Made by a program: the position numbers and the translations under genes. A model generated the notes under the pieces. It saw nothing but the letters and a program-made list of their open reading frames with translations, ran no database searches and had not been told where the DNA came from. DNA of 64,000 nt from an uncultured Phocaeicola sp. (GTDB lineage: Bacteria; Bacteroidota; Bacteroidia; Bacteroidales; Bacteroidaceae): assembly GCA_958434805.1 (NCBI GenBank), contig CAUBDX010000001.1:1-64000 (forward strand). The letters are read 5' to 3'. Within the stretch, counting starts at the first letter, position 1; each line of letters opens with the position of its first letter. This document shows, piece after piece, positions 34,934-44,073 of this stretch.

Positions 34934-35950
34934 ATGAAACCGTTCCTTGTAGATGTACCCGTACTCATTTTGTTCTTCAACCGCCCGCAACAGCTGTCGC
35001 AAGTGTTTGAACAAGTCAGGAATGCCCGTCCCTCCAAGCTTTTCCTCTATCAGGACGGACCACGCAGCGAACACGACCTGCCCGGTATAAAAGCATGTCG
35101 TGAAGTGACAGATCAGATAGACTGGGACTGCGAAGTCCACCGTATGTATCAGGAAAAAAACTACGGTTGCGACCCTTCGGAATACATTTCACAAAAATGG
35201 GCTTTTTCTATGGTTGACAAATGTATCGTATTGGAAGATGACGATGTGCCTTCCGTTTCTTTTTTCACATTCTGTAAAGAAATGTTAGACAAATACGAGC
35301 AAGACCCCCGTATCACCATGATTGCGGGTTTCAATAACGAAGAGATTACTCCGGGTGTACCATACGATTATTTCTTTGCCTCCACTTTCTCTATCTGGGG
35401 ATGGGCCAGTTGGAAAAGGGTCATTGACCAATGGGACGAACATTATACTTTTCTAGAAGACAAGTTCAATATGCAACAACTGGAACAGCTCATTAAAGAA
35501 CGGAAATTCCGTAAAGACTTTATCTATATGTGCCATCGCCATAAAGAAAACAACAAAGCCTATTATGAAACCATCTTCCACGCTTCCATGCTTTTCAACT
35601 CGGGACTGGCTATCGTGCCCACCCGCAACATGATTAACAACTTGGGAGCCACGGCAGATTCCACCCATTTTGCCGGTTCTGTGCATACACTGCCTAAAGG
35701 ATACCGCCGCATCTTCACCATGAAACAGTATGAAGTAGAATTTCCTCTCAAGCATCCTCGTTATGTCATTGAGAATGTAGCTTATAAAAAAGCTGTCTAC
35801 CGCATTATGGGGTGGGGACATCCCTGGATTAAGATAGGACGTTCTTTTGAAGAACTATTTCTGAACCTGCGATACGGCAATTTTTCCATCATCACTAAAG
35901 CAATAAAAAACAGAATTAACAAATGGCTGAAAAGAGACCAACACCGGTAA
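34934..35950 (+). CDS. GT-A glycosyltransferase
   Basis: A 338-residue cytosolic glycosyltransferase-like protein. The N-terminal VPVLILFFNRPQQL and LFLYQDGPR resemble the nucleotide-binding half of GT-A folds, and EDDD (101-104) is the likely metal-binding DxD. SIWGWASWKRV (about 155-165) is a recurrent motif in this uncharacterised group. An AGGAG ribosome-binding sequence sits 8 nt before the start. The donor and acceptor are unknown; context indicates surface-glycan assembly. Confidence 0.8.
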   Translation: MKPFLVDVPVLILFFNRPQQLSQVFEQVRNARPSKLFLYQDGPRSEHDLPGIKACREVTDQIDWDCEVHRMYQEKNYGCDPSEYISQKWAFSMVDKCIVLEDDDVPSVSFFTFCKEMLDKYEQDPRITMIAGFNNEEITPGVPYDYFFASTFSIWGWASWKRVIDQWDEHYTFLEDKFNMQQLEQLIKERKFRKDFIYMCHRHKENNKAYYETIFHASMLFNSGLAIVPTRNMINNLGATADSTHFAGSVHTLPKGYRRIFTMKQYEVEFPLKHPRYVIENVAYKKAVYRIMGWGHPWIKIGRSFEELFLNLRYGNFSIITKAIKNRINKWLKRDQHR

Positions 35951-37038
35951 AACCACTCACTATTTATTTTTATCACACCCGATTAACCCGTGAAAGTTAC
36001 GAGGAATGGAAAGATTATAAGTTTCCGGGACATATCCTCTACGGACTTCCTTTGCTGGAAAAATATGGAATCCGGTCGGTGATGCATAAATACAAAGCTT
36101 TCCCCAGCCGTCTGAAACTAATGCTCTATGCCACTAAAGAGATTCTGTGCTGCAAAGAGCCATACGAAGTGCTCTACGGTACATCTTTCCGTGGGTTGGA
36201 ACTTATCATCCTACTCAGAGCATTAGGCCTCTACCGCAAGCCCATTGTCATTTGGCATCACACTGCTTTAAAAACCTCATCCAGAAAAATAAGAGAACGC
36301 ATCTCACGTTTCTTTTATAAGGGCATTGATCATATGTTCCTGTTCAGTAAAAAATTGATTAAAGACTCATTAGCAACCGGAAAAGCTCCCGAAGAAAAGC
36401 TTCAGCTTATCCATTGGGGGCCGGACCTCGCTTTCTATGACCATCTTCTACAAACAATGCCGGATCGGAAACCGGAAGGTTTTATCTCCACCGGGAAAGA
36501 AAACCGGGATGTAGACACAATGCTGCAAGCTTTCTGCGCCACCGATCAACAACTGGACTTGTACATAGCCCCCACCAATGGAAGTGTAAACTACCAACAG
36601 ATTATTGAAAGCTTCTGTCTGCCCGATTCTGTACGAGTACATTATACGGACGGTGTCATCCCATACTTGTTGGCACAGAAAGTGGCACGAAAAAGCTGTG
36701 TTGTCATCTGCTGCATGGATTTTCCTTATACCGTAGGTCTTACCACACTGGTAGAGGCCTTTGCATTAGGCATCCCTGTCATTTGCTCACGTAATCCTAA
36801 TTTTGAAATGGATATAGACAAAGAAGAAATAGGAATTACCGTAGCCTATGATGACGTGGAAGGGTGGATCAATGCCATTCATCGCATAGCCGACCATCCT
36901 GAAGAAGCCCAAAAAATGGGCGCCAACGCCCGAAAGCTGGCAGAAAAACGTTTCAATTTGGAAATCTTTTCCCGTGAAATAGCAGAAAGCTTACTGGAAA
37001 TATCCAAGATGTCCCCTAAAAAGCGTACATTTGCATAA
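35923..37038 (+). CDS. GT-B glycosyltransferase (family 4-like)
   Basis: A 371-residue protein with a two-domain GT-B pattern. The C-terminal half carries FISTGKENRDVD and the donor-site segment GLTTLVEAFALGIPVICS with the conserved Glu of the EX7E-type motif. The start overlaps the previous gene by 28 nt, which I accept because no later Met retains the N-terminal strand (LTIYFYHT). Donor sugar unknown. Confidence 0.85.
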   Translation: MAEKRPTPVKPLTIYFYHTRLTRESYEEWKDYKFPGHILYGLPLLEKYGIRSVMHKYKAFPSRLKLMLYATKEILCCKEPYEVLYGTSFRGLELIILLRALGLYRKPIVIWHHTALKTSSRKIRERISRFFYKGIDHMFLFSKKLIKDSLATGKAPEEKLQLIHWGPDLAFYDHLLQTMPDRKPEGFISTGKENRDVDTMLQAFCATDQQLDLYIAPTNGSVNYQQIIESFCLPDSVRVHYTDGVIPYLLAQKVARKSCVVICCMDFPYTVGLTTLVEAFALGIPVICSRNPNFEMDIDKEEIGITVAYDDVEGWINAIHRIADHPEEAQKMGANARKLAEKRFNLEIFSREIAESLLEISKMSPKKRTFA

Positions 37039-37044
37039 ACTTTT

Positions 37045-38313
37045 ATGCACATGAGAGTACTTATCATCAATACGTCTGAGCGAATAGGTGGAGCCGCCAT
37101 TGCAGCCAACCGCCTCATGGAGGCTTTAAAAAACAACGGAATAAAGACAAAAATGCTTGTACGCGACAAGCAGACCGACCAGATAAGTGTCGTTGAACTA
37201 AAGAAATCATGGTGGAAAGTATGGCAATTCATCTGGGAGCGTGTCGTTATCTGGCAAGCCAACCACTTCAAGAAACATAACTTGTTTGCCGTTGACATAG
37301 CGAATACCGGCACCAATATCACAGCATTGCCCGAATTTACCCAAGCCGATGTCATTCATCTGCATTGGATTAACCAAGGTATGTTGTCACTGACAGATAT
37401 CCGGCGTATCATCCAATCCGGCAAGCCCATCGTTTGGACAATGCATGATATGTGGCCTTTTACCGGTATCTGCCACTATGCAGGAGATTGCGATAAATAT
37501 GCCACACAATGCCACAACTGTCCGCAACTTTACAAAGGAAGCAGGAAAGACATAGCCTACCGTACTTTCCAGAAAAAGAAAAAACTGTTTGAAGGAGCAC
37601 AAATCACCTTTGTAGCTTGTAGCCGCTGGTTAGAATCATTGGCTAAGAAAAGTGATCTGATTAAAGGTCAGACCATTACCAATATTCCCAATGCAATCAA
37701 CACCAACCTGTTCAAACCTCGTGATAAAAAACAGGCCAGAGAAAAGTGCCACCTCCCGCAAGACAAGAAGTTATTGCTTTTCGGCTCCGTAAAAATTACA
37801 GACAAGAGAAAAGGAATAGACTATTTGGTATCAGCTTGCAAACAAATAGCTTCCTCGTATCCTGATTTTAGTAAAGAGTTAGGTGTAGTGGTTTTTGGCA
37901 ACCAAGCCGAACAATACGCTTCCCTGTTTCCTTTCCCTATCTATCCGATGAATTATGTCAGCAACGAGAAGGAACTGGTAGATATTTACAACGCAGTCGA
38001 CTTATACGTCACACCTTCTTTACAAGACAACCTACCCAATACCATCGTAGAGGCAATGGCCTGTGGTATTCCGTGCATAGGGTTCAATGTAGGAGGTATT
38101 CCACAAATGATTGACCACCTGCACAACGGCTATGTTGCCGAATATCAGTCTTCCAAGGATCTGGCAAACGGAATTCACTGGGCATTGACCGAAGGAGAAT
38201 ATGAAAGTCTGAGCGAAGAAGCCTGCCGTAAGGCAGTATCCAGCTATTCGGAAAGTACCATCGCCAAGAAATATGTTGAAATCTATAACAAGATTACAGG
38301 GAATCATGCATAA
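37045..38313 (+). CDS. GT4 glycosyltransferase
   Basis: A 422-residue glycosyltransferase with N-terminal VLIINTSERIGGAAIAANRL and C-terminal PSLQDNLPNTIVEAMACGIPCIGF, the donor-binding block of family 4. Central WTMHDMWPFTGICHYAGDC with nearby cysteines resembles a subgroup common in Bacteroidetes glycan loci. The Met at 37051 is an equally plausible start. Its 3' end overlaps the next gene by 8 nt. Confidence 0.9.
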   Translation: MHMRVLIINTSERIGGAAIAANRLMEALKNNGIKTKMLVRDKQTDQISVVELKKSWWKVWQFIWERVVIWQANHFKKHNLFAVDIANTGTNITALPEFTQADVIHLHWINQGMLSLTDIRRIIQSGKPIVWTMHDMWPFTGICHYAGDCDKYATQCHNCPQLYKGSRKDIAYRTFQKKKKLFEGAQITFVACSRWLESLAKKSDLIKGQTITNIPNAINTNLFKPRDKKQAREKCHLPQDKKLLLFGSVKITDKRKGIDYLVSACKQIASSYPDFSKELGVVVFGNQAEQYASLFPFPIYPMNYVSNEKELVDIYNAVDLYVTPSLQDNLPNTIVEAMACGIPCIGFNVGGIPQMIDHLHNGYVAEYQSSKDLANGIHWALTEGEYESLSEEACRKAVSSYSESTIAKKYVEIYNKITGNHA

Positions 38314-39052
38314 CCATCATCCTCATCCCAAGTTTTCTATTATTACTGTCACCTACAACGCCGCAAAAGTATTGGAGGATACTATACAAAGTATTGTTAC
38401 ACAAACTTATAAGAATCTAGAGTATATTATTGTAGATGGGGGATCAACAGATGAAACACTGGATATCATTCACAAATACCAGGAACATATCACCACTGTT
38501 ATCAGTGAACCCGACCAAGGTTTATACGATGCCATGAACAAAGGAATAAAACTGGCAACCGGAGATTATCTTTGTTTCTTGAATGCCGGTGACGGCCTGC
38601 ACGAGGATGATACTTTGCTGCAAATGGTACATTCCATCAATGGAACAGCCCTGCCGGGAGTGCTATATGGAGAAACAGAAATTGTGGACAGTCAAGGGCA
38701 TTTTTTATATATGCGCCGCCTGTCCGCACCCGCAACGCTTACCTGGAAAAGCTTCAAGCAAGGAATGCTAGTCTGCCATCAAGCCTTTTTCGCCCGCCGT
38801 GATCTGGTGGAACCATATGACCTGAGATATCGGTTCTCGGCAGATTTTGACTGGTGTATCCGTATCATGAAGAAAGCGGATGTACTCCATAACACCCATC
38901 TTACTCTTATTGATTACCTGAATGAAGGAATGACCACCCGTAACCATAAAGCCTCCTTGAAAGAACGCTTCCGTATTATGAGCCGTCACTATGGATGGGC
39001 AAGCACAGTGACACACCACTTATGGTTCGTTCTGCGCCTGCTTTACAAATAA
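38306..39052 (+). CDS. GT2 glycosyltransferase
   Basis: A 248-residue family 2 glycosyltransferase. The ATG at 38306 is chosen, giving a start just ahead of FSIITVTYNAAKVLEDTIQS. The GT-A signatures VDGGSTDET, SEPDQGLYDAMNKG and the catalytic-region FSADFDWCIRI are present. It is the last gene of the plus-strand glycan run and is convergent with yfhO. Confidence 0.9.
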   Translation: MHNHHPHPKFSIITVTYNAAKVLEDTIQSIVTQTYKNLEYIIVDGGSTDETLDIIHKYQEHITTVISEPDQGLYDAMNKGIKLATGDYLCFLNAGDGLHEDDTLLQMVHSINGTALPGVLYGETEIVDSQGHFLYMRRLSAPATLTWKSFKQGMLVCHQAFFARRDLVEPYDLRYRFSADFDWCIRIMKKADVLHNTHLTLIDYLNEGMTTRNHKASLKERFRIMSRHYGWASTVTHHLWFVLRLLYK

Positions 39053-39077
39053 TCCGGAGTCTGGCTTACGACGGGCC

Positions 39078-41570
39078 TTAATCAATTTTCCTACGGGCTC
39101 TTCTGACCTGCAAGAATAAGAACAAGACCAGCACACAGGTCAATACACCCAACGCCACAAAAGCCACCGTTTCCGTAACATGCAGCGATTTCGGATCGAA
39201 CTTAAATTCCACTACATGCTTTCCGGCCGGCACATTCATCGCCCGAAGAATATAATCCGCTCTTCCGTGCGGTGCTTCCACACCATCAATATATGCCTGC
39301 CAACCAGGATAGTAAATTTCCGAGAAAACCACTGTTCCTCCTGTCTTCGAATTAACCTCATATTTCAAGTCATTAGGTTCGTACGCAGTCAGTTTGATTG
39401 TACCCAGTGTATCTGTTTCAGCCGCCGATTTTACCTCCGCACTGAATTTTTTATCTACGACAGCCGTTTTTGCCGGATCTATCCGATGCAAAGCATCTAT
39501 CTCTTCATTGGCATTATCCACATACTGCACCTCGTTTACAAACCAAGCATTGCCCAGCGTATAAGGATTCTGTATCGGGACAGTCTTTCCACCTTGCAGC
39601 GGAAAAATAAAGTAACGGGTATTCAGCATATTCAACACAGGAAAACCGGACGGAGCTACCTTCTGCATATCGCCTCCCGCCTCCGAAACAGCCTTGAACA
39701 CGCCATTCATCTCGGTGCTGATATGCTCCTCTATCATTTCCTGATAGCGGCGCAGCTTGGCGGCATGATATCCACCGATGCTCTTATGCCAATAAGAAGT
39801 CGTATTTTCATTAAACGTATTGCCGGCTAGGTTCAGTACCCGGAAATCCAACGTTTTATCGGCCAATATTGCCTTATCCGTTTCGGTCGGTTTAAAGGAA
39901 TTATCCTGCTGCACCTTCTCCACAAATTGTTCATCATACAAATAACGTTTGTTCACACTCCACATATCTGCCAGACAGAGGACAGCCAATGCCAGAATCG
40001 TCACCTTCGCCTTTAGTTTGCCCATGCCATATAACCAAAGAACTGCCGTACCTATCATAATAACAAAGAAACTGCGCCATGCATCCGAAGTAAAGATACT
40101 CTGACGGATTTCTTCCAGATTAGCAAGTAACGGAGCCAGCTGATCTGCCGGAATACCCTGCAATGCCTGCATTTCCATACTTGAAACATACGACGGGAAA
40201 AAGAAACCGGGAGCTAATGCAAACAATAAAGCGATGCCACCTGTCAATCCCAGACTGATATAAAACGACCGGGCCTGTTCCTTAACCAACTGAGGGCGTG
40301 CCATTACCTCCTTTAAAGCAAGGACTGCCAACAAAGGTATGGTAAACTCAGCAATGACCAAAATAGAAGAAACCGCACGGAATTTATCGTACATCGGGAT
40401 ATAATCCAAAAAGAAATCGGTGAATCCCATAAAATTCTTTCCCCACGACAGCAGGACAGACAAAACTGTAGCACTCAAAAGCGCCCATTTCATAGGACCT
40501 TTCACTATAAACAGCCCAAGAACAAACAGAAACATCACAAACGCCCCCACGTATACAGGACCGGATGTACCGGGTTGCTCACCCCAATACTGACCTATCT
40601 GGCTATAGATACTATTATACATAGGATTCGCCTTTTCCATCGCCTTTTCGTTAGCTGCCAAAGGTACGGAAGCACCACCTTTCACATTAGGGACAAGCAA
40701 AGAGAAAGTCTCACCGATACCGTAGCTCCACTGAGTGATATAATCTCGTTCCAGACCACTTTTTGTCTGATTATGACTATCCGGTTTCACCAGCTCACTC
40801 TTTCCACGCATCGTTTCCTTACTATACTCATACGTATGATATAAGTTAGATAGATTTATACAAACTCCCAAAATACCGGCCATCAACAACACACCAGTTG
40901 CTTTCAGAAATTGCGGCATTTCCTTCTTCTGCCAAGCATCCACTCCGAACGCAACCGCCATAAAGAGCATGACAAAAAGAAAATAATAACTCATCTGCAC
41001 ATGGTTCGACACTATTTGCAAAGCAACAAAAACCGCTGTCAGCAAACCACCTGACAAGTATTTCCCTCTATAAGCCAATACCATACCGGCTATAGTGGGT
41101 GGAATATAAGCCAAGGTTACAAATTTCCAGATGTGTCCGGCAGCTATAATGATGAAAAAATAAGAAGAAAACGCCCACAACACAGCCCCCAATGAAGCCA
41201 GCCAGACCGAGAAATCGAATGCACGCAATAATATATAAAAGCCCAACAGCATGACAAATACATACCACACATAATTCGGGAGATACAAATGATATAACTT
41301 CTCCACTCCCTTCAGGGTATCCGTAGAATCATAACTGGGTGCCATCTGATAAGTAGGCATACCACCAAAAATCGAATTAGTCCAGCGCGTACGCTCTCCC
41401 GTACGTTCCAGATATTCTTTCGCTTCTTCACCGGCACCAATGCCCGCCACAGAGTCATGTTGTGAAAGGATACGCCCTTCTGTCACTGCCGGGAAAAAAT
41501 AGGCGAATGAGATGACAGCAAAAAGGATAATCACTACTATATCAGGTAGTATTCTTTTAAATAAGTTCAT
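39078..41570 (-). CDS. YfhO family membrane protein (GT-C-like)
   Basis: An 830-residue protein with about 13 predicted membrane helices and a C-terminal extracytoplasmic beta domain (about 545-790), ending in a final helix and a basic tail (RRARRKID). The layout fits YfhO/GT-C glycosyltransferases, which in Firmicutes glycosylate teichoic acids using lipid-linked sugars. The Bacteroides role is not established. It is divergent from mtnN and convergent with the glycan genes; a functional link to them is possible. Confidence 0.88.
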   Translation of the reverse strand: MNLFKRILPDIVVIILFAVISFAYFFPAVTEGRILSQHDSVAGIGAGEEAKEYLERTGERTRWTNSIFGGMPTYQMAPSYDSTDTLKGVEKLYHLYLPNYVWYVFVMLLGFYILLRAFDFSVWLASLGAVLWAFSSYFFIIIAAGHIWKFVTLAYIPPTIAGMVLAYRGKYLSGGLLTAVFVALQIVSNHVQMSYYFLFVMLFMAVAFGVDAWQKKEMPQFLKATGVLLMAGILGVCINLSNLYHTYEYSKETMRGKSELVKPDSHNQTKSGLERDYITQWSYGIGETFSLLVPNVKGGASVPLAANEKAMEKANPMYNSIYSQIGQYWGEQPGTSGPVYVGAFVMFLFVLGLFIVKGPMKWALLSATVLSVLLSWGKNFMGFTDFFLDYIPMYDKFRAVSSILVIAEFTIPLLAVLALKEVMARPQLVKEQARSFYISLGLTGGIALLFALAPGFFFPSYVSSMEMQALQGIPADQLAPLLANLEEIRQSIFTSDAWRSFFVIMIGTAVLWLYGMGKLKAKVTILALAVLCLADMWSVNKRYLYDEQFVEKVQQDNSFKPTETDKAILADKTLDFRVLNLAGNTFNENTTSYWHKSIGGYHAAKLRRYQEMIEEHISTEMNGVFKAVSEAGGDMQKVAPSGFPVLNMLNTRYFIFPLQGGKTVPIQNPYTLGNAWFVNEVQYVDNANEEIDALHRIDPAKTAVVDKKFSAEVKSAAETDTLGTIKLTAYEPNDLKYEVNSKTGGTVVFSEIYYPGWQAYIDGVEAPHGRADYILRAMNVPAGKHVVEFKFDPKSLHVTETVAFVALGVLTCVLVLFLFLQVRRARRKID

Positions 41571-41594
41571 AAGTATATCTGTTTATTAACGTTG

Positions 41595-41602
41595 CAAAGA
41601 TA
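41595..41602 (-). promoter_or_regulatory. -7 box for yfhO
   Basis: TATCTTTG on the minus strand, 24 bp upstream of the start at 41570 in the 84-bp divergent gap with mtnN. No -33 TTTG seen. Confidence 0.55.
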
Positions 41603-41624
41603 CGATATACTCTGATAAAATGCG

Positions 41625-41632
41625 TACATTTG
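41625..41632 (+). promoter_or_regulatory. -7 box for mtnN-luxS
   Basis: TACATTTG followed by C lies 22 bp upstream of the mtnN start codon. No -33 TTTG seen. Confidence 0.55.
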
Positions 41633-41654
41633 CAGCCATAAATAAAGTTGAATT

Positions 41655-42350
41655 ATGAAAATAGGAATTATAACAGCCATGAGTTCCGAGCAGAAACAAG
41701 TAGCGCAACTGCTCGAAAACAAGAAAGAATACACCGAAGGTCCTTTCCAATATACTGAAGGCAGCATTAGAAATAATACCATTATCCTGATGAAATGCGG
41801 AATAGGTAAAGTGAACGCTGCTGCCGGTACTGTAGAACTGATCCGTACCTTCCAACCCGACTGTGTCATCAGCACCGGTGTAGCAGGAGGCATAGACAGC
41901 TGCCTGAAAATAATGGATGTTGTGGTGAGCCGACAAGTTGTATATCATGATGTATGGTGTGGAGAAGGCAATATGTACGGACAGATACAAGGACTTCCCG
42001 CCCGATTCGAAGGTAATGCCACATTGTTTGATTGCGCCATGTCACTGGATACTCCGACCGCCATTCATGGAGGTCTGATATGCAGCGGAGACAAATTCAT
42101 CACCGACCGTTCCGAACTGAACGACATTAAAGAAAAGTTCCACGAAGGGCTGGCAGTAGATATGGAATCGGGAGCCATCGCCCAAATCTGTTATATATAT
42201 AAGGTACCGTTCATCAGTTTCCGTATCATCAGCGATACGCCGGGATCCGACAACCATTGGGAACAATACACAAATTTTTGGGAGACTATAGCCGACCGTT
42301 CCTTCGAGGTCACTCATACCTTCCTTTCCTCATTACCAGCTAATTTATAA
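41655..42350 (+). CDS. mtnN: 5'-methylthioadenosine/S-adenosylhomocysteine nucleosidase
   Basis: A 231-residue nucleosidase that splits methylthioadenosine and S-adenosylhomocysteine. The start [29 protein letters not shown] and the active-site [10 protein letters not shown] with the following SDTPGSDNH are diagnostic. It is 11 nt upstream of luxS, so the two consecutive steps of the activated methyl cycle (SAH to S-ribosylhomocysteine to homocysteine plus DPD) are encoded together. Confidence 0.95.
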   Translation: MKIGIITAMSSEQKQVAQLLENKKEYTEGPFQYTEGSIRNNTIILMKCGIGKVNAAAGTVELIRTFQPDCVISTGVAGGIDSCLKIMDVVVSRQVVYHDVWCGEGNMYGQIQGLPARFEGNATLFDCAMSLDTPTAIHGGLICSGDKFITDRSELNDIKEKFHEGLAVDMESGAIAQICYIYKVPFISFRIISDTPGSDNHWEQYTNFWETIADRSFEVTHTFLSSLPANL

Positions 42351-42361
42351 AAACGAATAAT

Positions 42362-42847
42362 ATGAAGACAATACCCAGTTTTACCATTGACCATATCCGC
42401 TTGCTTCGCGGTATCTATGTATCCAGAAAAGACGAAGTGGGCGGTGAAACGGTCACCACCTTTGACATCCGCATGAAAGAACCCAACCGGGAACCTGCTT
42501 TGGGACAAGGAGCCTTGCATACCATAGAGCATCTAGCCGCTACCTACCTGCGTAACCACCCTATATGGTCTGACAAAATTGTCTACTGGGGACCGATGGG
42601 ATGCCTCACCGGTAACTACCTGTTAATGAAAGGCGATTTAAAATCGGAAGATATTGTAGAACTGATGCAGGAAACGTTCCGCTTTGTAGCCGATTTTGAA
42701 GGCGAAGTTCCGGGAGCCGCCCCTAAAGATTGCGGTAACTACTTGCTTCACGACCTGCCTATGGCCAAATGGGAGTCGGCCAAATATCTGCATGAAGTAT
42801 TGGAACACATGACAAAAGATAATCTGTATTATCCTACTAAAGAGTAA
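42362..42847 (+). CDS. luxS: S-ribosylhomocysteine lyase (AI-2 synthase)
   Basis: A 161-residue metalloenzyme. The metal site is His53 and His57 in HTIEH plus Cys124 in KDCGNYL, and the second catalytic Cys is at 81 (MGCLTG). It yields homocysteine and DPD, the AI-2 precursor. Co-transcribed with mtnN and followed by a strong bidirectional terminator. Whether AI-2 is used as a signal here cannot be told from sequence. Confidence 0.96.
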   Translation: MKTIPSFTIDHIRLLRGIYVSRKDEVGGETVTTFDIRMKEPNREPALGQGALHTIEHLAATYLRNHPIWSDKIVYWGPMGCLTGNYLLMKGDLKSEDIVELMQETFRFVADFEGEVPGAAPKDCGNYLLHDLPMAKWESAKYLHEVLEHMTKDNLYYPTKE

Positions 42848-42887
42848 TTCTCAACAACAGAACAGTAGAAACGTAATAACAGAAAAT

Positions 42888-42925
42888 AGAAAAGCCGCTT
42901 TCTTTTCAGAGAGCGGCTTTTCTTT
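42888..42925. terminator. Bidirectional terminator between luxS and rpsO
   Basis: AGAAAAGCCGCT (42888-42899) and AGCGGCTTTTCT (42912-42923) form a perfect 12-bp stem with A-rich and T-rich flanks on both sides. It can end luxS on the plus strand and rpsO on the minus strand. Confidence 0.85.
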
Positions 42926-42949
42926 AAGTCCTTTTCAATAGAGATTGAA

Positions 42950-43219
42950 TTACTTACGTAATCCTAGTGCTTTAACAATAGCACGATATCTTTCGATATC
43001 ACGGCTCTTCAGGTAGTTCAACAACGCACGGCGTTTACCTACCAAAGTTGTCAAAGCTCTTTCAGTGCTATAATCTTTTCTGTTGAGCTTCAGGTGCTCA
43101 GTCAGGTGAGAAATACGGTATGAAAACAAAGCTATCTGCGCTTCAGCTGAGCCAGTATCAGTGTTAGACTTTCCGTACTTTTCAAAGATTTCTTGTTTTT
43201 TAGCTGCATCTAAATACAT
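42950..43219 (-). CDS. rpsO: 30S ribosomal protein S15
   Basis: An 89-residue ribosomal protein that binds 16S rRNA centrally. Family features include the C-terminal LVGKRRALLNYLKSRDIERYRAIVKALGLRK and the conserved HLKLNRKDYST. It is monocistronic, with a good promoter upstream and the shared terminator downstream. Confidence 0.98.
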   Translation of the reverse strand: MYLDAAKKQEIFEKYGKSNTDTGSAEAQIALFSYRISHLTEHLKLNRKDYSTERALTTLVGKRRALLNYLKSRDIERYRAIVKALGLRK

Positions 43220-43263
43220 AATTCTTAGATTTTTTGATATATAAAATTTTCATTTAGCGGGTG

Positions 43264-43294
43264 CAAAGATAGACATTATCTTTTATATCACAAT
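43264..43294 (-). promoter_or_regulatory. rpsO promoter
   Basis: ATTG (43291-43294, one mismatch to TTTG) is separated by 19 bp from TATCTTTG (43264-43271) on the minus strand, followed by CACCCG as at the tRNA promoter. Predicted transcription starts about 35-40 nt upstream of the ATG. Confidence 0.7.
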
Positions 43295-43312
43295 GAATTA
43301 GAGCGATTTATT

Positions 43313-43423
43313 TTAAAAATAATCTTCTATCTCTTTTACTGTCGCATCTTTCAGCATATCTTCGAACATCATAGCAAAGGCTGCCCAACTGACATTGAAT
43401 GAAATTGTAAACCCGATTTCTTT
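43313..43423 (-). pseudogene. Possible C-terminal gene remnant (about 36 codons)
   Basis: An open frame without a usable start reads KEIGFTISFNVSWAAFAMM and then FEDMLKDATVKEIEDYF before TAA at 43313-43315. Its composition looks protein-like, but there is an in-frame stop just upstream (TGA, 43424-43426) and it lies between the fimbrial terminator and the rpsO promoter. It may be the tail of a decayed gene. I cannot assign a family, and chance is not excluded. Confidence 0.25.
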
Positions 43424-43439
43424 TCATCCGATGAATAAA

Positions 43440-43486
43440 AGTGCCCAGTCCGAAACCGTTTCTTCATGAATTTCGGACTGGACACT
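43440..43486 (-). terminator. Terminator of the fimbrial operon
   Basis: Arms at 43440-43455 and 43471-43486 pair over 16 positions with one C-A mismatch. T-rich sequence follows on the minus strand (TTTTATTC), 14 nt beyond the last small gene of the operon. The plus-strand side also has TTTTT. Confidence 0.8.
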
Positions 43487-43499
43487 TTTTAAACTATCG

Positions 43500-43799
43500 C
43501 TATTTTATTTCAACCAGCCACTCATGGAACCCATCATAAGGGGTATAGTGCAATACATATTCGGATTGGCTATGACTGATAACTTTATCCCAAGGAATCC
43601 GGTTTACATCAATTTCCGCCCTTGCCAGCCACAAAGCATTTTCCATCACATAACGGTCTAAAGAAAGCTCAAGCATCATCCGGCTCAAATAAAAAGCAGA
43701 CTGTTCATAGGCATACCATTTACCGTCACTTTCCCGATAGATATATATCAAGCCATCATTGCTTAATTCTCTTTCCAACATCATTATTATCTCGCGCAT
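43500..43799 (-). CDS. Small hypothetical protein, paralogue A, end of fimbrial operon
   Basis: A 99-residue protein without signal peptide. The core LIYIYRESDGKWYAYEQSAFYLSRM and a later AEIDVNRIPWDKVI align with the neighbouring 81-residue protein, so the two are tandem paralogues. It lies 11 nt downstream of that gene and is the last gene before the operon terminator. Alternative starts are Met6 and Met7. I do not recognise the family; its conserved DG-WYA-SA motif suggests a small cytosolic ligand- or protein-binding fold. Confidence 0.7.
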   Translation of the reverse strand: MREIIMMLERELSNDGLIYIYRESDGKWYAYEQSAFYLSRMMLELSLDRYVMENALWLARAEIDVNRIPWDKVISHSQSEYVLHYTPYDGFHEWLVEIK

Positions 43800-43810
43800 A
43801 ATTTTATAGA

Positions 43811-44056
43811 TTACTCGTTTTTAATCAGTATCATCTCATTGTCCGAGCACAGAACCACAATCCAAGGACCGTTCAGTAACTTATTCAAATCGACTTCCAC
43901 CTTATCCAGCATAACACCTCTCAATACCGTCTCATTAAGTTTCTTCAACAAATGAGCAGAACGGTAGCAAGCGTACCAACGTCCGTCTTCTTCAGATATA
44001 TAAATTTCCGATTTACCGCATGATTTCTTGTCCATGATTTCTAACAGGTTGCTCAT
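43811..44056 (-). CDS. Small hypothetical protein, paralogue B, fimbrial operon
   Basis: An 81-residue protein without signal peptide. EIYISEEDGRWYACYRSAHLLKKL and VEVDLNKLLNGPW match the 99-residue neighbour in order and spacing. It has a strong AGGAGG ribosome-binding sequence 5 nt before its ATG, rare in Bacteroides, and starts 17 nt after the tip-like gene. The family is unknown to me. The position at the end of an Mfa-type operon hints at a regulatory or accessory role. Confidence 0.7.
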   Translation of the reverse strand: MSNLLEIMDKKSCGKSEIYISEEDGRWYACYRSAHLLKKLNETVLRGVMLDKVEVDLNKLLNGPWIVVLCSDNEMILIKNE

Positions 44057-44073
44057 AACATCCTCCTTTATAC

